Assembly (NCBI GenBank): GCA_902786015.1
Contig: CADAAU010000009.1
Coordinates: 53,739 to 117,738, forward strand
Reading direction: 5' to 3'
Source: an uncultured Coriobacteriaceae bacterium
GTDB taxonomy: Bacteria > Actinomycetota > Coriobacteriia > Coriobacteriales > Atopobiaceae
Length of the DNA stretch: 64,000 nt
Shown: piece after piece, positions 44,242-53,570 of the stretch
Layout: the number at the start of each line of letters is the position of its first letter
How positions within the stretch are numbered: the first letter of the stretch is position 1
Notes under the pieces: model-generated
Databases searched by the model: none
The model's input: only the letters and a program-made list of their open reading frames with translations
What the model was told of the DNA's origin: nothing
Translations under genes and position numbers: made by a program

Positions 44242-45909
44242 ATGCCCGATTCCATTCGCAAGGTCAACGTTATCGGCCACCTCAACCCCGACACTGACAG
44301 CATCTGCGCTGCCATCAGCTATGCCTATCTAAAGAATCAGCTCGATCAGAGCACCGTTTACGAAGCTCGTCGTGCGGGCGCCGTAAACCGCGAGACAGGC
44401 TATGCGCTCAAGCACTTTGGGTTCGAGGAGCCGCGCCTCATTACCAGTGTGCGCCCGCAGATCAAGGACCTCGGGCTTACCGAGCAGGCCGGCATCGATG
44501 CCGAGACCAGCCTGTTTGTTGCGTGGAACCTCATGCGCGAGGTAGGTGCCAGCACGCTTGCCATCGCTGACGGCAAGCGCAAGCTCCAGGGCGTGATTGC
44601 CGTCCAGGACGTCGCCAAGGCCAATATGGACATCTTTGATCGCAAGTCGCTCGCGGAGGCAAGCACCGGATACGTAAACATTCTCGACACGCTCGATGCC
44701 GAGATGGTGGTCGGCGATCCCAAAGGCGCCATCAAGACGGGCAAGGTATGCGTGGGCACGACCCCCGAGGCCATGGAGGGCGTCGTAAAGCCCGGCGATA
44801 CCGTGCTCGTGACGGATCGCGTGGAGTCGCAGCGTTATGCCCTCGAGGCCGGCGCTGCTTGTCTCATCGTGTGCTGCGAGGCTTCCGTTACCGATGAGAT
44901 CAAGCAGTTGGCGACCGAGCGCGGTGCTGTGATAATTGCCACGCAATACGACACGTACGCGACGGCGCGTCTCGTTTCCATGGCAGTGCCCGTTCGCGCA
45001 AAGATGATACCGGTCGATAAGACCGAGGCCTTCTCGCTTAACACCGCTGTTGACGAGGCGCAAAAGGTCATGGCCCGCACTGGCCATCGTCTCTTCCCGG
45101 TAACGGATGAGGAGGGTAACTACTTCGCGCTCGTGAGCGGCGGCGACATGGTCAACCCGCAAAAGAAGCACGTGATCCTGGTCGACCACGCCGAGGTCTC
45201 GCAGATGGTCGACGGCATGGAGGAGGCCGAGATTCTCGAGGTCATCGACCACCACCGCGTGGGCACGCTCGAGACGCCCGGACCCATCTTCTATCGCCTC
45301 CAGCCGGTGGGCTGCACCTGCACCATCGTCTACGAGATGTTCCAAGAGAACGGCATCGAGATTCCGGCAAACATCGCGGGACTCATGATGAGCGCCATCC
45401 TCTCGGACACGCTCTGCTTCCGTTCGCCCACCTGCACGCCGCGCGACGTCTACGTGGGCAAGGAGCTCGCAAAGATCTGTGGCGAGGATCCCGACACCTA
45501 CAGCGATGCCATGTTTGACGCGGGCGCGGACCTCGAGGGCCGCACGGCCGAGGAAGTGTTCAACTCTGACTTCAAGGTCTTTAGCCGCGGCAACGTGAGC
45601 TTTGGCGTGGGACAGGGTTCCTACATGACCGAGAACAGCCGCAAGGCGGGCGAGGAGCTGCTCGCCCCGTACTTTGCAGATGCGGCAAAGGTCAAGGACG
45701 TCCCGATGATCTTCTACATGTTTACCGACATAAAGAGCCAGACTACCGAGATGCTCTATTGGGGCAACGGCGCCGAGCGTCTGTGTGCGAGCGCCTTCAA
45801 CTGCGAGGCCAAGGACGGCATGGCCGTTCTGCCTGGAGTGGTGAGCCGCAAGAAGCAGGTGATTCCTGCCATGATGAATACGCTAGCCAAGTTCGAGATT
45901 GAGGAATAG
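44242..45909 (+). CDS. ppaC: Manganese-dependent inorganic pyrophosphatase with CBS-DRTGG-CBS insert (copy 1)
   Basis: A 555-residue family II pyrophosphatase. DHH catalytic motifs: GHLNPDTDSI at the start, DHAEVSQ and DHHRVG; the DHHA2 domain ends with SRKKQVIP. Between the first and second metal motifs lie two CBS domains (TLAIADGKRKLQGVIAVQD; RLFPVTDEEGNYFALVSG) around a DRTGG domain, which bind adenine nucleotides (AMP/ADP inhibit, ATP or Ap4A activate in characterised members). Removes pyrophosphate to pull biosynthesis forward. A diverged second copy lies at 47786-49462 in the other orientation. Confidence 0.95.
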   Translation: MPDSIRKVNVIGHLNPDTDSICAAISYAYLKNQLDQSTVYEARRAGAVNRETGYALKHFGFEEPRLITSVRPQIKDLGLTEQAGIDAETSLFVAWNLMREVGASTLAIADGKRKLQGVIAVQDVAKANMDIFDRKSLAEASTGYVNILDTLDAEMVVGDPKGAIKTGKVCVGTTPEAMEGVVKPGDTVLVTDRVESQRYALEAGAACLIVCCEASVTDEIKQLATERGAVIIATQYDTYATARLVSMAVPVRAKMIPVDKTEAFSLNTAVDEAQKVMARTGHRLFPVTDEEGNYFALVSGGDMVNPQKKHVILVDHAEVSQMVDGMEEAEILEVIDHHRVGTLETPGPIFYRLQPVGCTCTIVYEMFQENGIEIPANIAGLMMSAILSDTLCFRSPTCTPRDVYVGKELAKICGEDPDTYSDAMFDAGADLEGRTAEEVFNSDFKVFSRGNVSFGVGQGSYMTENSRKAGEELLAPYFADAAKVKDVPMIFYMFTDIKSQTTEMLYWGNGAERLCASAFNCEAKDGMAVLPGVVSRKKQVIPAMMNTLAKFEIEE

Positions 45910-46014
45910 CAAAAGTCGTACATCCTGTGCGATGCACGCTCCTCGGGATTCTGTGTTTATGCAGACTTCTGGGGAGCGTGTTCCGTACGGCGACGGAGAT
46001 GGGGAGTGACAATA

Positions 46015-47667
46015 GTGAGTGAATTGAATGACCTTGCCTGGTGGCAAAAGACCATCGCGTATGAGGTGTACCCAAAGAGCTTCTTGGATACGGCCGGCAA
46101 GGGGACCGGAACGCTTGCCGGCATCACCCAGAAGCTCGACTACTTGCAAAAGCTGGGGGTCGGCGCGCTGTGGATAACTCCGTGCTACAAAAGTCCCATG
46201 GTGGATAACGGCTACGATGTGGCCGACTATTATCACATCGATCCTTCATTTGGCACCATGGCCGACATGGACGAGCTCATAGCGCGTGGACGCGAGCGGG
46301 GTATACGCGTGGTGATGGACTTGGTATTCAATCACACGTCGGAGGAATGCGCGTGGTTCGTGGAGTCGTGCTCGTCGCGCGAGAACGACAAGGCTGACTG
46401 GTACATATGGCGCGACGCGAAGCCCGATGGGTCGGCGCCCACGAATTGGCGATCGATCTTTGGCGGCAGTGCGTGGGAGTGGTGCGAGGAGCGGCAGCAG
46501 TTCTACCTGCATACGTTCGCCAAGCAGCAGCCCGACCTCAACTGGGAGAATCCCGAGGTGCGCAAGGCCCTCTTTGACATCGCGAACTTCTGGGTAGGCA
46601 AGGGCGTGGGCGGATTCCGCATCGACGCCATTACCTATATAAAGAAACCCTCCGTATTTGAGGATGGCGACGTCGATGGCGCGGATGGTCTGAGCGCGGT
46701 GCATGCCGCGACGGCAAACACCCCGGGAATCCTCGACTTCCTGCATGAGTTCAAGGCGGCGGTACGCGACGGTCACGACATCTTTATGGTGGGGGAGGCC
46801 AACGGCGTCGATGCGTCGGAGCTCGACCAGTGGGTGGGAGAGCGGGGCGTGTTTGACATGCTCTTTGAGTTCAGCCATACGCTCATTCCCATGCACAAGT
46901 CCGAGATATGGTGTCGCAAGGTGGACTGGACGCTCACTGACCTTAAGCGCGTGCTTGTGGCCAGCCAAGAGGCGACGGCAAAGAACGGCTGGTATCCCGC
47001 GTTTTGGGAGAATCACGATCAACCTCGCTCCACGGTGAACTACTTCCAATGCGATGGATCGCTTGCAAAGAAGGCCAAGGTATTGGGGACGGTGCTGCTC
47101 ACAACGCGTGGAACGCCGTTCTTGTTCCAGGGCGAGGAACTGGGCTACGGGAACGCGCCGTGGCGCTCGATTGACGAGTTCGATGATCTCTCGACACGCA
47201 ACCAGTACGAGTTCGCGCTTGGCGAGGGATTCGATGAGGCCGGGGCGCTTGCGGCATGCGTGCGTTACTCACGCGACAATGCGCGCACACCCATGCAATG
47301 GGACGCAAGCGAACATGCGGGCTTCTCGGTGGGCGAGCCGTGGCTTCCCGTACATGACGATTATGAGGCATGCAACGTCGCCGCGCAGGAGGCGAATGCC
47401 GACTCTCCGCTGGCGTGGTACCGCAGGCTGGCATCGCTGCGCGCCGAACACCCCGTGCTCGTGGCAGGCGATTGGAACGAGCTAATGACCGACGACGAGC
47501 AGGTCTTTGCCTTCGAGCGAAGGTTGGGTGACGCGCGTGCCGTAACGCTCGCGAACTTCTCGAATAAGCAAGCCGCGTATGACCCTGCGCTCGTCAAAGG
47601 CCTTAAGCCAATTACCCAAACGACTCTCGGCGAGCTGCAACCGCTCGAGTCCGTCGTGTTCGTGTAG
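46015..47667 (+). CDS. GH13 alpha-glucosidase / oligo-1,6-glucosidase
   Basis: A 550-residue cytoplasmic glycoside hydrolase of family GH13, subfamily 31-like. VYPKSFLDTAGKGTG, the nucleophile Asp in GGFRIDAI, the acid/base Glu in MVGEANG, and the third Asp in ENHDQPR are all there; GIRVVMDLVFNHTS is the first conserved region. It should release glucose from malto- or isomalto-oligosaccharides. GTG 46015 has GGGGAG 8 bases ahead; GTG 46006 overlaps that site. No sugar transporter is adjacent. Confidence 0.92.
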   Translation: MSELNDLAWWQKTIAYEVYPKSFLDTAGKGTGTLAGITQKLDYLQKLGVGALWITPCYKSPMVDNGYDVADYYHIDPSFGTMADMDELIARGRERGIRVVMDLVFNHTSEECAWFVESCSSRENDKADWYIWRDAKPDGSAPTNWRSIFGGSAWEWCEERQQFYLHTFAKQQPDLNWENPEVRKALFDIANFWVGKGVGGFRIDAITYIKKPSVFEDGDVDGADGLSAVHAATANTPGILDFLHEFKAAVRDGHDIFMVGEANGVDASELDQWVGERGVFDMLFEFSHTLIPMHKSEIWCRKVDWTLTDLKRVLVASQEATAKNGWYPAFWENHDQPRSTVNYFQCDGSLAKKAKVLGTVLLTTRGTPFLFQGEELGYGNAPWRSIDEFDDLSTRNQYEFALGEGFDEAGALAACVRYSRDNARTPMQWDASEHAGFSVGEPWLPVHDDYEACNVAAQEANADSPLAWYRRLASLRAEHPVLVAGDWNELMTDDEQVFAFERRLGDARAVTLANFSNKQAAYDPALVKGLKPITQTTLGELQPLESVVFV

Positions 47668-47706
47668 TGCAAGATTTCCGTACCCGTCGTCGATGCTTTC
47701 CGGCGG

Positions 47707-47769
47707 GTTGTCCAAAAACGCCGTGCCCATGGTGGATATTCCTTCATGGGCACGGCGTTTTAGGACAAC
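47707..47769. terminator. Bidirectional terminator between the glucosidase and pyrophosphatase 2
   Basis: Long near-perfect stem: GTTGTCC, then AAAACGCCGTGCCCAT, mirrored by ATGGGCACGGCGTTTT and GGACAAC, with T4 after the GC part in both directions. The AAACGCCGTGCCC core also occurs once at 8701-8713. Confidence 0.85.
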
Positions 47770-47785
47770 CTATCGACGGGTGCGG

Positions 47786-49462
47786 TTAGTTCTGTTCTTC
47801 TTGGAAGGTCTGGATGGCGCTCATCAAGGCGGGGATTACCTGCTTCTTGCGGCTTACCACACCTGGCAGTACGACGCGGCCCTTCTTTGGCTTGACGTCG
47901 AATGCCCTCATGAGCAGCCGCTCGGCGTAAGGCCCGTAGTAAAGCATCTCGGTGGTCTGGCTGCGGATGTCGGTGAACATATAGAAGATGACCGGCAGCT
48001 CCTTGGAAACGGACGCCGCCTCAAAGTATGGCTGCAGCAAAGACTCAGCTTGGCGACGGCTCTTCTTGGTCATGAAGCTGCCCTGTCCCACTCCGAAGTT
48101 CGCATCGCCGCGAGAGAAGATCTTGAAGTCGGAGTTGAACACCTCGTCGGCCGTGCGACCTGTGAGGTCGGCACCTGCGTCAAACATCGCATCGCTGTAG
48201 GTGTCGGGGTCTTCTCCGCAAATCTTGGCGAGAGCGTAGCCAGCCTCCACGTCGCTTGGCGTGCAGGTGGGCGAGCGGAAGCAGAGCGTGTCGGAGAGGA
48301 TGGCGCTCATCATGAGGCCTGCGATGTCTGCCGGGATGTCGATGCCGTGCTCTTCGAACATCTCGTAGATGATGGTGCACGTGCAGCCGACGGGCTCGCA
48401 TCTATAGTAGATGGGACCGGGTGTCTCGATGGTGCCTACGCGATGATGGTCGATGATCTCCATTATCTCGGCTTCGCCAATACCGTCTACCGTCTGCGAG
48501 AGCTCCGCATGGTCGACGAGTATGACATGTTTCTTGTGATAACTCAGCATGTTGGCGGAGCCCACCACGCCAATGTAGTTGCCGTCCTCGTCGAGCACGG
48601 GGAAGAAGCGGTGTTGCGTGCGTGCCATGATGCGTCGCGCCTCTTCGATGGCCGTGTGCACCGAGAAGAATTCGATCTTTTCTTCGGGAATCATTTTTGC
48701 GCGGACGGGAATCGACATCGTGATGAGACGCGAAGCGGCATAGGTGTCGAAGGGAGTGATGATGATGGCGCACCCGCGCTCCTCGGCGAGGTTGCGAATG
48801 ACGCTGGTGATGTTTGCGCCGCAGCAAACCACCAAGCAGCCAGCACCGGCCTCAAGGGCAAACCGCTGCGTCTCGTAACGATTGGTGACCAGAACGGTGT
48901 CTCCGGGCACGATGAGGCCGTCCATCATCTCGGGCGTGGTGCCAATGAGGAGCTTTCCGCGGTCGATAACGGCGTCGGGGTTGCCTACGACCATCTTTCC
49001 GTTGAGCGTGTCGAGCACGTTGTGATAGCTCGTACGAGCCTTGGAGAGAACAAACGTGTCGAGAATGTCCATGTTTGCGTTGGCTATGTCCTTGACGGCC
49101 ACCAACCCCTGGAGGTTCCCCTCGTCATCGGTGATGCAAAGCGTGCCATGGACGGTGTCGCGCATCAGGTTCCATGCGACGTGAAGGCTTGTCTCCAGTC
49201 CTATGCCCTGCAAGGGGGTGACGACGAGGTCCTTGATTTGAGGGGCGACGCTCGTAATGAGGCGTGGCTCCTTAAATCCAAAGTGATTCAGCGCATATGC
49301 AGTTTCGCGGTTTATGGCTCCGGCGCGACGGGCCTCATAGACGGTTTCGGTACCGTCAATCTGGTTTTTGAGATAGGCGTACGATATGGCGGCACAGATA
49401 CTATCTGTGTCGGGGTTCATGTGACCAATGACGTTGACCTTGCGGATGGAATCGGGTGACAT
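47786..49462 (-). CDS. Manganese-dependent inorganic pyrophosphatase with CBS-DRTGG-CBS insert (copy 2)
   Basis: A 558-residue paralogue of the protein at 44242, the same domain order: GHMNPDTDSI, CBS, DRTGG, CBS (HRFFPVLDEDGNYIGVVG), DHAELSQ, DHHRVG, DHHA2 with SRKKQVIPAL. Catalytic ligands are kept, so it should be active; differences concentrate in the nucleotide-binding insert, suggesting different effectors. AGGAGGAG before ATG. The two copies and their inverted setting look like an old local duplication. Confidence 0.94.
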   Translation of the reverse strand: MSPDSIRKVNVIGHMNPDTDSICAAISYAYLKNQIDGTETVYEARRAGAINRETAYALNHFGFKEPRLITSVAPQIKDLVVTPLQGIGLETSLHVAWNLMRDTVHGTLCITDDEGNLQGLVAVKDIANANMDILDTFVLSKARTSYHNVLDTLNGKMVVGNPDAVIDRGKLLIGTTPEMMDGLIVPGDTVLVTNRYETQRFALEAGAGCLVVCCGANITSVIRNLAEERGCAIIITPFDTYAASRLITMSIPVRAKMIPEEKIEFFSVHTAIEEARRIMARTQHRFFPVLDEDGNYIGVVGSANMLSYHKKHVILVDHAELSQTVDGIGEAEIMEIIDHHRVGTIETPGPIYYRCEPVGCTCTIIYEMFEEHGIDIPADIAGLMMSAILSDTLCFRSPTCTPSDVEAGYALAKICGEDPDTYSDAMFDAGADLTGRTADEVFNSDFKIFSRGDANFGVGQGSFMTKKSRRQAESLLQPYFEAASVSKELPVIFYMFTDIRSQTTEMLYYGPYAERLLMRAFDVKPKKGRVVLPGVVSRKKQVIPALMSAIQTFQEEQN

Positions 49463-49687
49463 GGCGCACTCCTCCTCTCGCTTGCTTGCGGGCCGTGCAA
49501 ACAGGGACCTCTAACATAGGACTTGTTTACGAGGTCTGCGGGCAAGCAATCGGTAGAGCAGCGTGCATGTCCGGTGGGTGGGTAAACAAGAGATGCTTTC
49601 CTCCAAAACAACAAAGGAAAGCGTCTTTGAGTTGATAGTGACGAAGCGTTATGCTGGTACTCATGAACAATGAGGATTGGAGTCCCC

Positions 49688-51730
49688 ATGGATGCGAGCT
49701 CAAGAACCATTTTGGGTCTAATAAGCGAGATGAACGCCTGCTATGTGGTGCCAGTGTACCAACGGCCCTATTCGTGGGGAGAAGAGCAGTGCGTTCAGCT
49801 GTGGGATGACGTGCTGGCGATTGGACGTCGAAGCTCGGGGACGCATTTTACTGGCTCCATCGTCACCGTGCAGGACGGAAGGCGTTCCGAGGAGGGAGTG
49901 GCACGGCTGCTCCTCATCGATGGACAGCAGCGCATGACGACCATCGAGTTGCTGCTCGTGGCGTTGGCGCGCCATGCCGCCCGTCATCCCGAGCGATCGC
50001 TGGCGTTTTCGAGCGAGGAGATCTTGCAGGGAGGTTTTTTGGTCAACCGCTTTAGGCGTGGGGACGATCACTACAAGCTCACGCTCTCGAAGCAGGACAG
50101 GCAGGCTTTCGTCGAGCTCATCGACGCGCTTGAGGACGGGGGCCTTTCGTTCATTCCTCCCGCTCGTCTAGGCGAGAACCTCGCGTTGCTCGAGCGTCGT
50201 GTGGAGGCGCTTGACGACGTCGATGCGGTTTGGCGCGGTCTGCAGCGGCTGGAGGTTGTCTCCATTGCGCTCGACCAGTCTTTGGACGACCCCCAGGTCA
50301 TCTTTGAGTCGATGAACTCTACGGGCAAGGACCTTACCAACGCCGACCTCGTGCGCAACTTTGTGTTGATGAGTTATCCTCTCGCCGAGCAGCAGGACTT
50401 GTATCGCACGTATTGGCGACCCATTGAGCGCATCCTCGGGGAGGATGGGTTCGACGTGGCGTTCGATGACTTCATGCGGTGCTTCCTGGGCATTGCCTAC
50501 GCACCGATCTCCATGGAAAAGGCGGACGTGTATCAGACGTTTAAGCGCTATGTGTTGTTCCATGGGTACAACCAAAACGATAGGATGAAGAATCTCAGCC
50601 TGCGGCTTAAGCGCTACGCGCGTTACTACGTCGCGGTCGTGAGGGCGGAGGTAGACGACGCGGAACTTGCCCGTGCGTTTGGCAGCATTGCTCGGCTGGG
50701 AGTCCAAGCGGTCAATCCTCTGTTGGTGACGCTTTATGATGCGTATGAGCACAAGCAGCTTACGCACGCGGACTTCGTAAGCCTCGTGGGGATGCTCGAG
50801 GCGTTCTTGGTGCGACGGGCCGTGTGCGACTGCTCCCGTAGCGTCTTGTCCAAGCTCTTTACGTCGTTGGTCGCGCGCGTTGACGCGGTGCGTTCGGAGG
50901 AGGCGAGCGTGGCCGACGCATTGCCGGCGATGCTGCGCAACGAGGAGGAGGGAGCGCGCAGGTTCCCATCCGACGCGGAGTTCACGCACGCCCTGCTCAC
51001 GCGCGACATGCATGACGATGCTCTTGTTACGTTTGTTTTGTCGGGCATCGAGGAGCGCCTCGGGGGCGCGGATGCTTCGCAGGTGGGGGAGCGGAGATGG
51101 ACGGTGGAGCACATCATGCCTCGTCTGGCCCTCAAGGACGATGCGTGGCGCGCTTGGCTCGGAAACGATCCGGACCGTGCGTTCGAGGGCTGCGTCAACC
51201 TTTTGGGAAACCTCACGCTGACGAGTGAGGCGTTCGATGCGCAGGAGGCGAGCTTCGCGCAAAAGAGCGAGAGGATAAAGGCCGACGGGCTTGCTATCTC
51301 GTGCGATGTCGCTCAAGCTGACGTATGGACGCCCGAGGACATAGCCCACCGCAACGAGCGGCTCGCCGGACTTGCGTGTGACGTGTGGGCGCTGCCCGTG
51401 GTACCCGAAGGCGCGGGTGTCGCGTATCGTCTGTCGCAGCGTGCGGCCGCCCTCAAACAGGTGACATTCGCCGACCTGTTTGCGGCGGGGCTGGTAGAGA
51501 TGGACGATGCGCTGGTGAGCGTGAGTCCCCTGCATCCGGGACGGGCCACCGTTACCTCCACGGGAAAGATCATGTTGGCCAACGGCGAGATGTTTGAGGA
51601 TCCGACGGCTGCCTACGAGCGATTCCTCGAGTCGCTGGGGTCGACAAGCGCGGGGCAGAGCGGTTGGATGTACTGGCGTCGCGGCGACGGCGGTCCGCTT
51701 TTGGACGACCTGCGCGGAGAGCTGCGTTAG
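49688..51730 (+). CDS. DUF262/DUF1524 (GmrSD-like) putative defence nuclease
   Basis: A 680-residue protein. The N-terminal DUF262 domain has VPVYQRPYSWGEEQ, LIDGQQRMTT (the DGQQR NTPase/ParB-like motif) and FESMNSTGKDLTNADL; the C-terminal DUF1524 domain has a His-Me-type nuclease motif VEHIMPR followed by NLLGNLTLTS. The arrangement is that of single-chain GmrSD/type IV restriction-like proteins, which cut modified foreign DNA. GGAG 5 bases before ATG 49688. A membrane protein gene follows 15 bases downstream. Confidence 0.88.
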   Translation: MDASSRTILGLISEMNACYVVPVYQRPYSWGEEQCVQLWDDVLAIGRRSSGTHFTGSIVTVQDGRRSEEGVARLLLIDGQQRMTTIELLLVALARHAARHPERSLAFSSEEILQGGFLVNRFRRGDDHYKLTLSKQDRQAFVELIDALEDGGLSFIPPARLGENLALLERRVEALDDVDAVWRGLQRLEVVSIALDQSLDDPQVIFESMNSTGKDLTNADLVRNFVLMSYPLAEQQDLYRTYWRPIERILGEDGFDVAFDDFMRCFLGIAYAPISMEKADVYQTFKRYVLFHGYNQNDRMKNLSLRLKRYARYYVAVVRAEVDDAELARAFGSIARLGVQAVNPLLVTLYDAYEHKQLTHADFVSLVGMLEAFLVRRAVCDCSRSVLSKLFTSLVARVDAVRSEEASVADALPAMLRNEEEGARRFPSDAEFTHALLTRDMHDDALVTFVLSGIEERLGGADASQVGERRWTVEHIMPRLALKDDAWRAWLGNDPDRAFEGCVNLLGNLTLTSEAFDAQEASFAQKSERIKADGLAISCDVAQADVWTPEDIAHRNERLAGLACDVWALPVVPEGAGVAYRLSQRAAALKQVTFADLFAAGLVEMDDALVSVSPLHPGRATVTSTGKIMLANGEMFEDPTAAYERFLESLGSTSAGQSGWMYWRRGDGGPLLDDLRGELR

Positions 51731-51745
51731 CGAAAGGAGGCTCTT

Positions 51746-52534
51746 GTGGGTATTGTTGAGGGCATTGTCACGATTGTTTTGGGCATAATCGCGGGCGGCG
51801 TCGCGCTTGCCATAGGCGCAACCGTTGTGGGACTGGTACTGCTCGGAGTCATTATTTGGGGTGGCATGTCCATTGCCAAGCGCATTAGCGGCAAGTCCGA
51901 CAGGCAAAAGAACCTTCCCGCGGGGGGCTCGGCGCGGGCTGGGATACCTGCCGCTCAGATGCCCGTCTCGCAGGCTCCAAGCACCATGCGTGACTATGAG
52001 TACCTCGACATAGACGACGGTGTGACTGCCGATACGGTAATGGACGCGATGCGGCCGTACGATGGTGCGCCCTACGTGGGGGAGTACGCCCGGTCGGTTA
52101 TCTCGACGCTGGGGAAGGCGGAGTTCACGCAAAAGGGATTGATCGCAGCCATGGATCGCGAGTTTACCCGCGACACGATTACATGGGACAAATTCGCGGC
52201 GCCCGTCGACGTTGCTATGGAAGGCATCTTGCGTAACTGCATACAGATCGCAAATCGCGTGCAAGCGTTCGACACGGCAGAGTATGCGCGCCTGTCTCGC
52301 CTGGTAAAGGCCGGCGCTGCCAGTCCGGAAAGCAGCAACTACCAGCGTTGGGAACTGTTTGGCAACACGCTCAAAGAGATGGATGGGCTGCGGCAAGGCA
52401 ACGAACAGCTGCTCTTTGAGCTCGAAAAGCTTCAGGACGAGCTGACCAAGCTCGATGATGGTGGATCGTCAGACACCTCCGACATTGCCGAAGAAATTCG
52501 AAAGCTGTCCGAGGAGGCCAAGTACTACACGTAA
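51746..52534 (+). CDS. Membrane-anchored protein of unknown function, coupled to the DUF262 gene
   Basis: A 262-residue protein I do not recognise. The first 45 residues form one long or two short membrane helices (IVTIVLGIIAGGVALAIGA, VVGLVLLGVIIWGG), followed by a low-complexity linker and an alpha-helical cytoplasmic part that ends in a coiled coil (ELEKLQDELTKL, AEEIRKLSEEA). GTG start with AAAGGAGG 5 bases ahead. Its position behind the DUF262 gene suggests a shared transcript, perhaps as membrane effector or anchor. Confidence 0.65.
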   Translation: MGIVEGIVTIVLGIIAGGVALAIGATVVGLVLLGVIIWGGMSIAKRISGKSDRQKNLPAGGSARAGIPAAQMPVSQAPSTMRDYEYLDIDDGVTADTVMDAMRPYDGAPYVGEYARSVISTLGKAEFTQKGLIAAMDREFTRDTITWDKFAAPVDVAMEGILRNCIQIANRVQAFDTAEYARLSRLVKAGAASPESSNYQRWELFGNTLKEMDGLRQGNEQLLFELEKLQDELTKLDDGGSSDTSDIAEEIRKLSEEAKYYT

Positions 52535-52638
52535 CAGCAGCGTAACGGAACAAGCAAACCGAGCGCGTTTGTGCCGCAATGGTTAATCGTTCGCTCCCTG
52601 TTGCAAGACGGACAGCGACAGCGGCAGATGGACCGGCC

Positions 52639-52671
52639 GTGGAACGGAGCTCCCGGGAAACTTCGTTCCAC
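52639..52671. terminator. Hairpin downstream of the membrane protein gene
   Basis: Arms GTGGAACG and complement with a 17-base loop that contains the palindrome GAGCTC. It lies 105 bases after the stop codon and lacks a T-run, so the role is unsure. Confidence 0.4.
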
Positions 52672-52794
52672 TCACTGCTCAATCGTACTGCCCACTATCG
52701 GGTGTGAGCAGTAATACACATGTTGAGGAATTGTGGAGGACAATGCTTCGAGATTGACCGGGGAGCGCTTTGCATCTATAGTAATTCCTCGCAT

Positions 52795-52871
52795 TGCGGG
52801 GTGGAGCAGTTTGGTAGCTCGCCGGGCTCATAACCCGGAGGTCGTTGGTTCAAATCCAGCCCCCGCGACCA
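52795..52871 (+). tRNA. Initiator tRNA-fMet (anticodon CAU)
   Basis: D arm GAGC AGTTTGGTA GCTC, anticodon stem CCGGG/CCCGG with the three G-C pairs typical of initiators, loop CTCATAA, T arm GTTGG TTCAAAT CCAGC, and encoded CCA. The first acceptor pair is a weak U-G, in line with the unpaired 1-72 of initiator tRNAs. The rest matches the well-known E. coli fMet sequence closely. Phage-like DNA begins right after it. Confidence 0.93.
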
Positions 52872-52880
52872 AAATACCAG

Positions 52881-52908
52881 CGGCTTTGCGATTGCAAAGC
52901 CGTTTTTT
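52881..52908 (+). terminator. Rho-independent terminator of the tRNA-fMet gene
   Basis: CGGCTTTGC/GCAAAGCCG stem, GATT loop and six T residues, ten bases after the tRNA CCA. Confidence 0.9.
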
Positions 52909-53294
52909 ATTGTCTCGAGCTAAAAGTTGTGACAAAAGTTGTGACGCGACTATTATTTTCTCGTACCGATTATGCCAACTTATGACAACGCGCAAACTGG
53001 TGATGGAACGCTATTGGCAAGCGCGCAGGCCAACTGACTGTGCGCTAGAGTTGCGGACACGATTACACTTTTTTACGCATGTTGGCATAAATTGGCGGGT
53101 ATCGGGTGTCATTACATCAAGCAAAATAGCTCTGGGTCCACGATAAGGCACCTACATAGCCGAAGCGTGGTGCGAGTCCTCATTGCGGTGGGGCGGTATA
53201 CCAAGACCTGTAAGGCCGGGCGAGAAACGATATCTACGGAAGCTCCCGGGAACGACAGGACACTTGTGTCTCGGTTTCCGAAGGAGCTCTTTTT
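52909..53294. other. Region between tRNA and HTH gene with 12-base tandem repeat
   Basis: No gene is seen in these 386 bases. AAAAGTTGTGAC is repeated in tandem at 52922-52945, the kind of short direct repeat found as integrase arm sites or in the 3' ends of tRNA-targeting integrase genes. It may be the remains of an attachment site or integrase end. Confidence 0.5.
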
Positions 53295-53570
53295 ATGCCA
53301 GCAAAACTCTATTCTCTTCGAGACGTCTCCAAAATCGTCGGCCGCTCTCAGCGGTCGCTGTATCGCGATATTGAAGACGGGCGGCTGCAGGCTGCCAAGG
53401 TCGGTGGACAATGGCGAGTAAAAGGTGACGCTCTCGAAGCATTCATCGACGGGATGCCGGCTCGGTCTACGATCGACTTCGAAACGTTGCTCTCCCAGGT
53501 GCGCGGAAGCAAGCAGGCGCTGACTCCTGAGCAGCGTATGGCTCTTGTCAGTGAGCTTGCGGTGGTGTAG
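53295..53570 (+). CDS. Helix-turn-helix protein (MerR-like/excisionase family)
   Basis: A 91-residue DNA-binding protein. LYSLRDVSKIVGRSQRSLYRDIEDGRL (3-30) is a winged HTH of the HTH_17/excisionase type, with GGQWRVKGDALEAFI completing the wing. The C-terminal 35 residues are helical. AAGGAG 8 bases before ATG. Such proteins control excision or lysogeny of mobile elements, or serve as antitoxin-like regulators. The neighbouring gene expected downstream is lost. Confidence 0.75.
   Translation: MPAKLYSLRDVSKIVGRSQRSLYRDIEDGRLQAAKVGGQWRVKGDALEAFIDGMPARSTIDFETLLSQVRGSKQALTPEQRMALVSELAVV

Noticed and set aside
47579..49459. 626-codon plus-strand open frame
   Set aside because: It is the reverse-complement shadow of pyrophosphatase copy 2, kept open by its codon bias; no start signals or known motifs.
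50168..52396. 742-codon minus-strand open frame
   Set aside because: Antisense to the DUF262 gene and its partner; composition (His/Arg-rich) is typical of a shadow frame.
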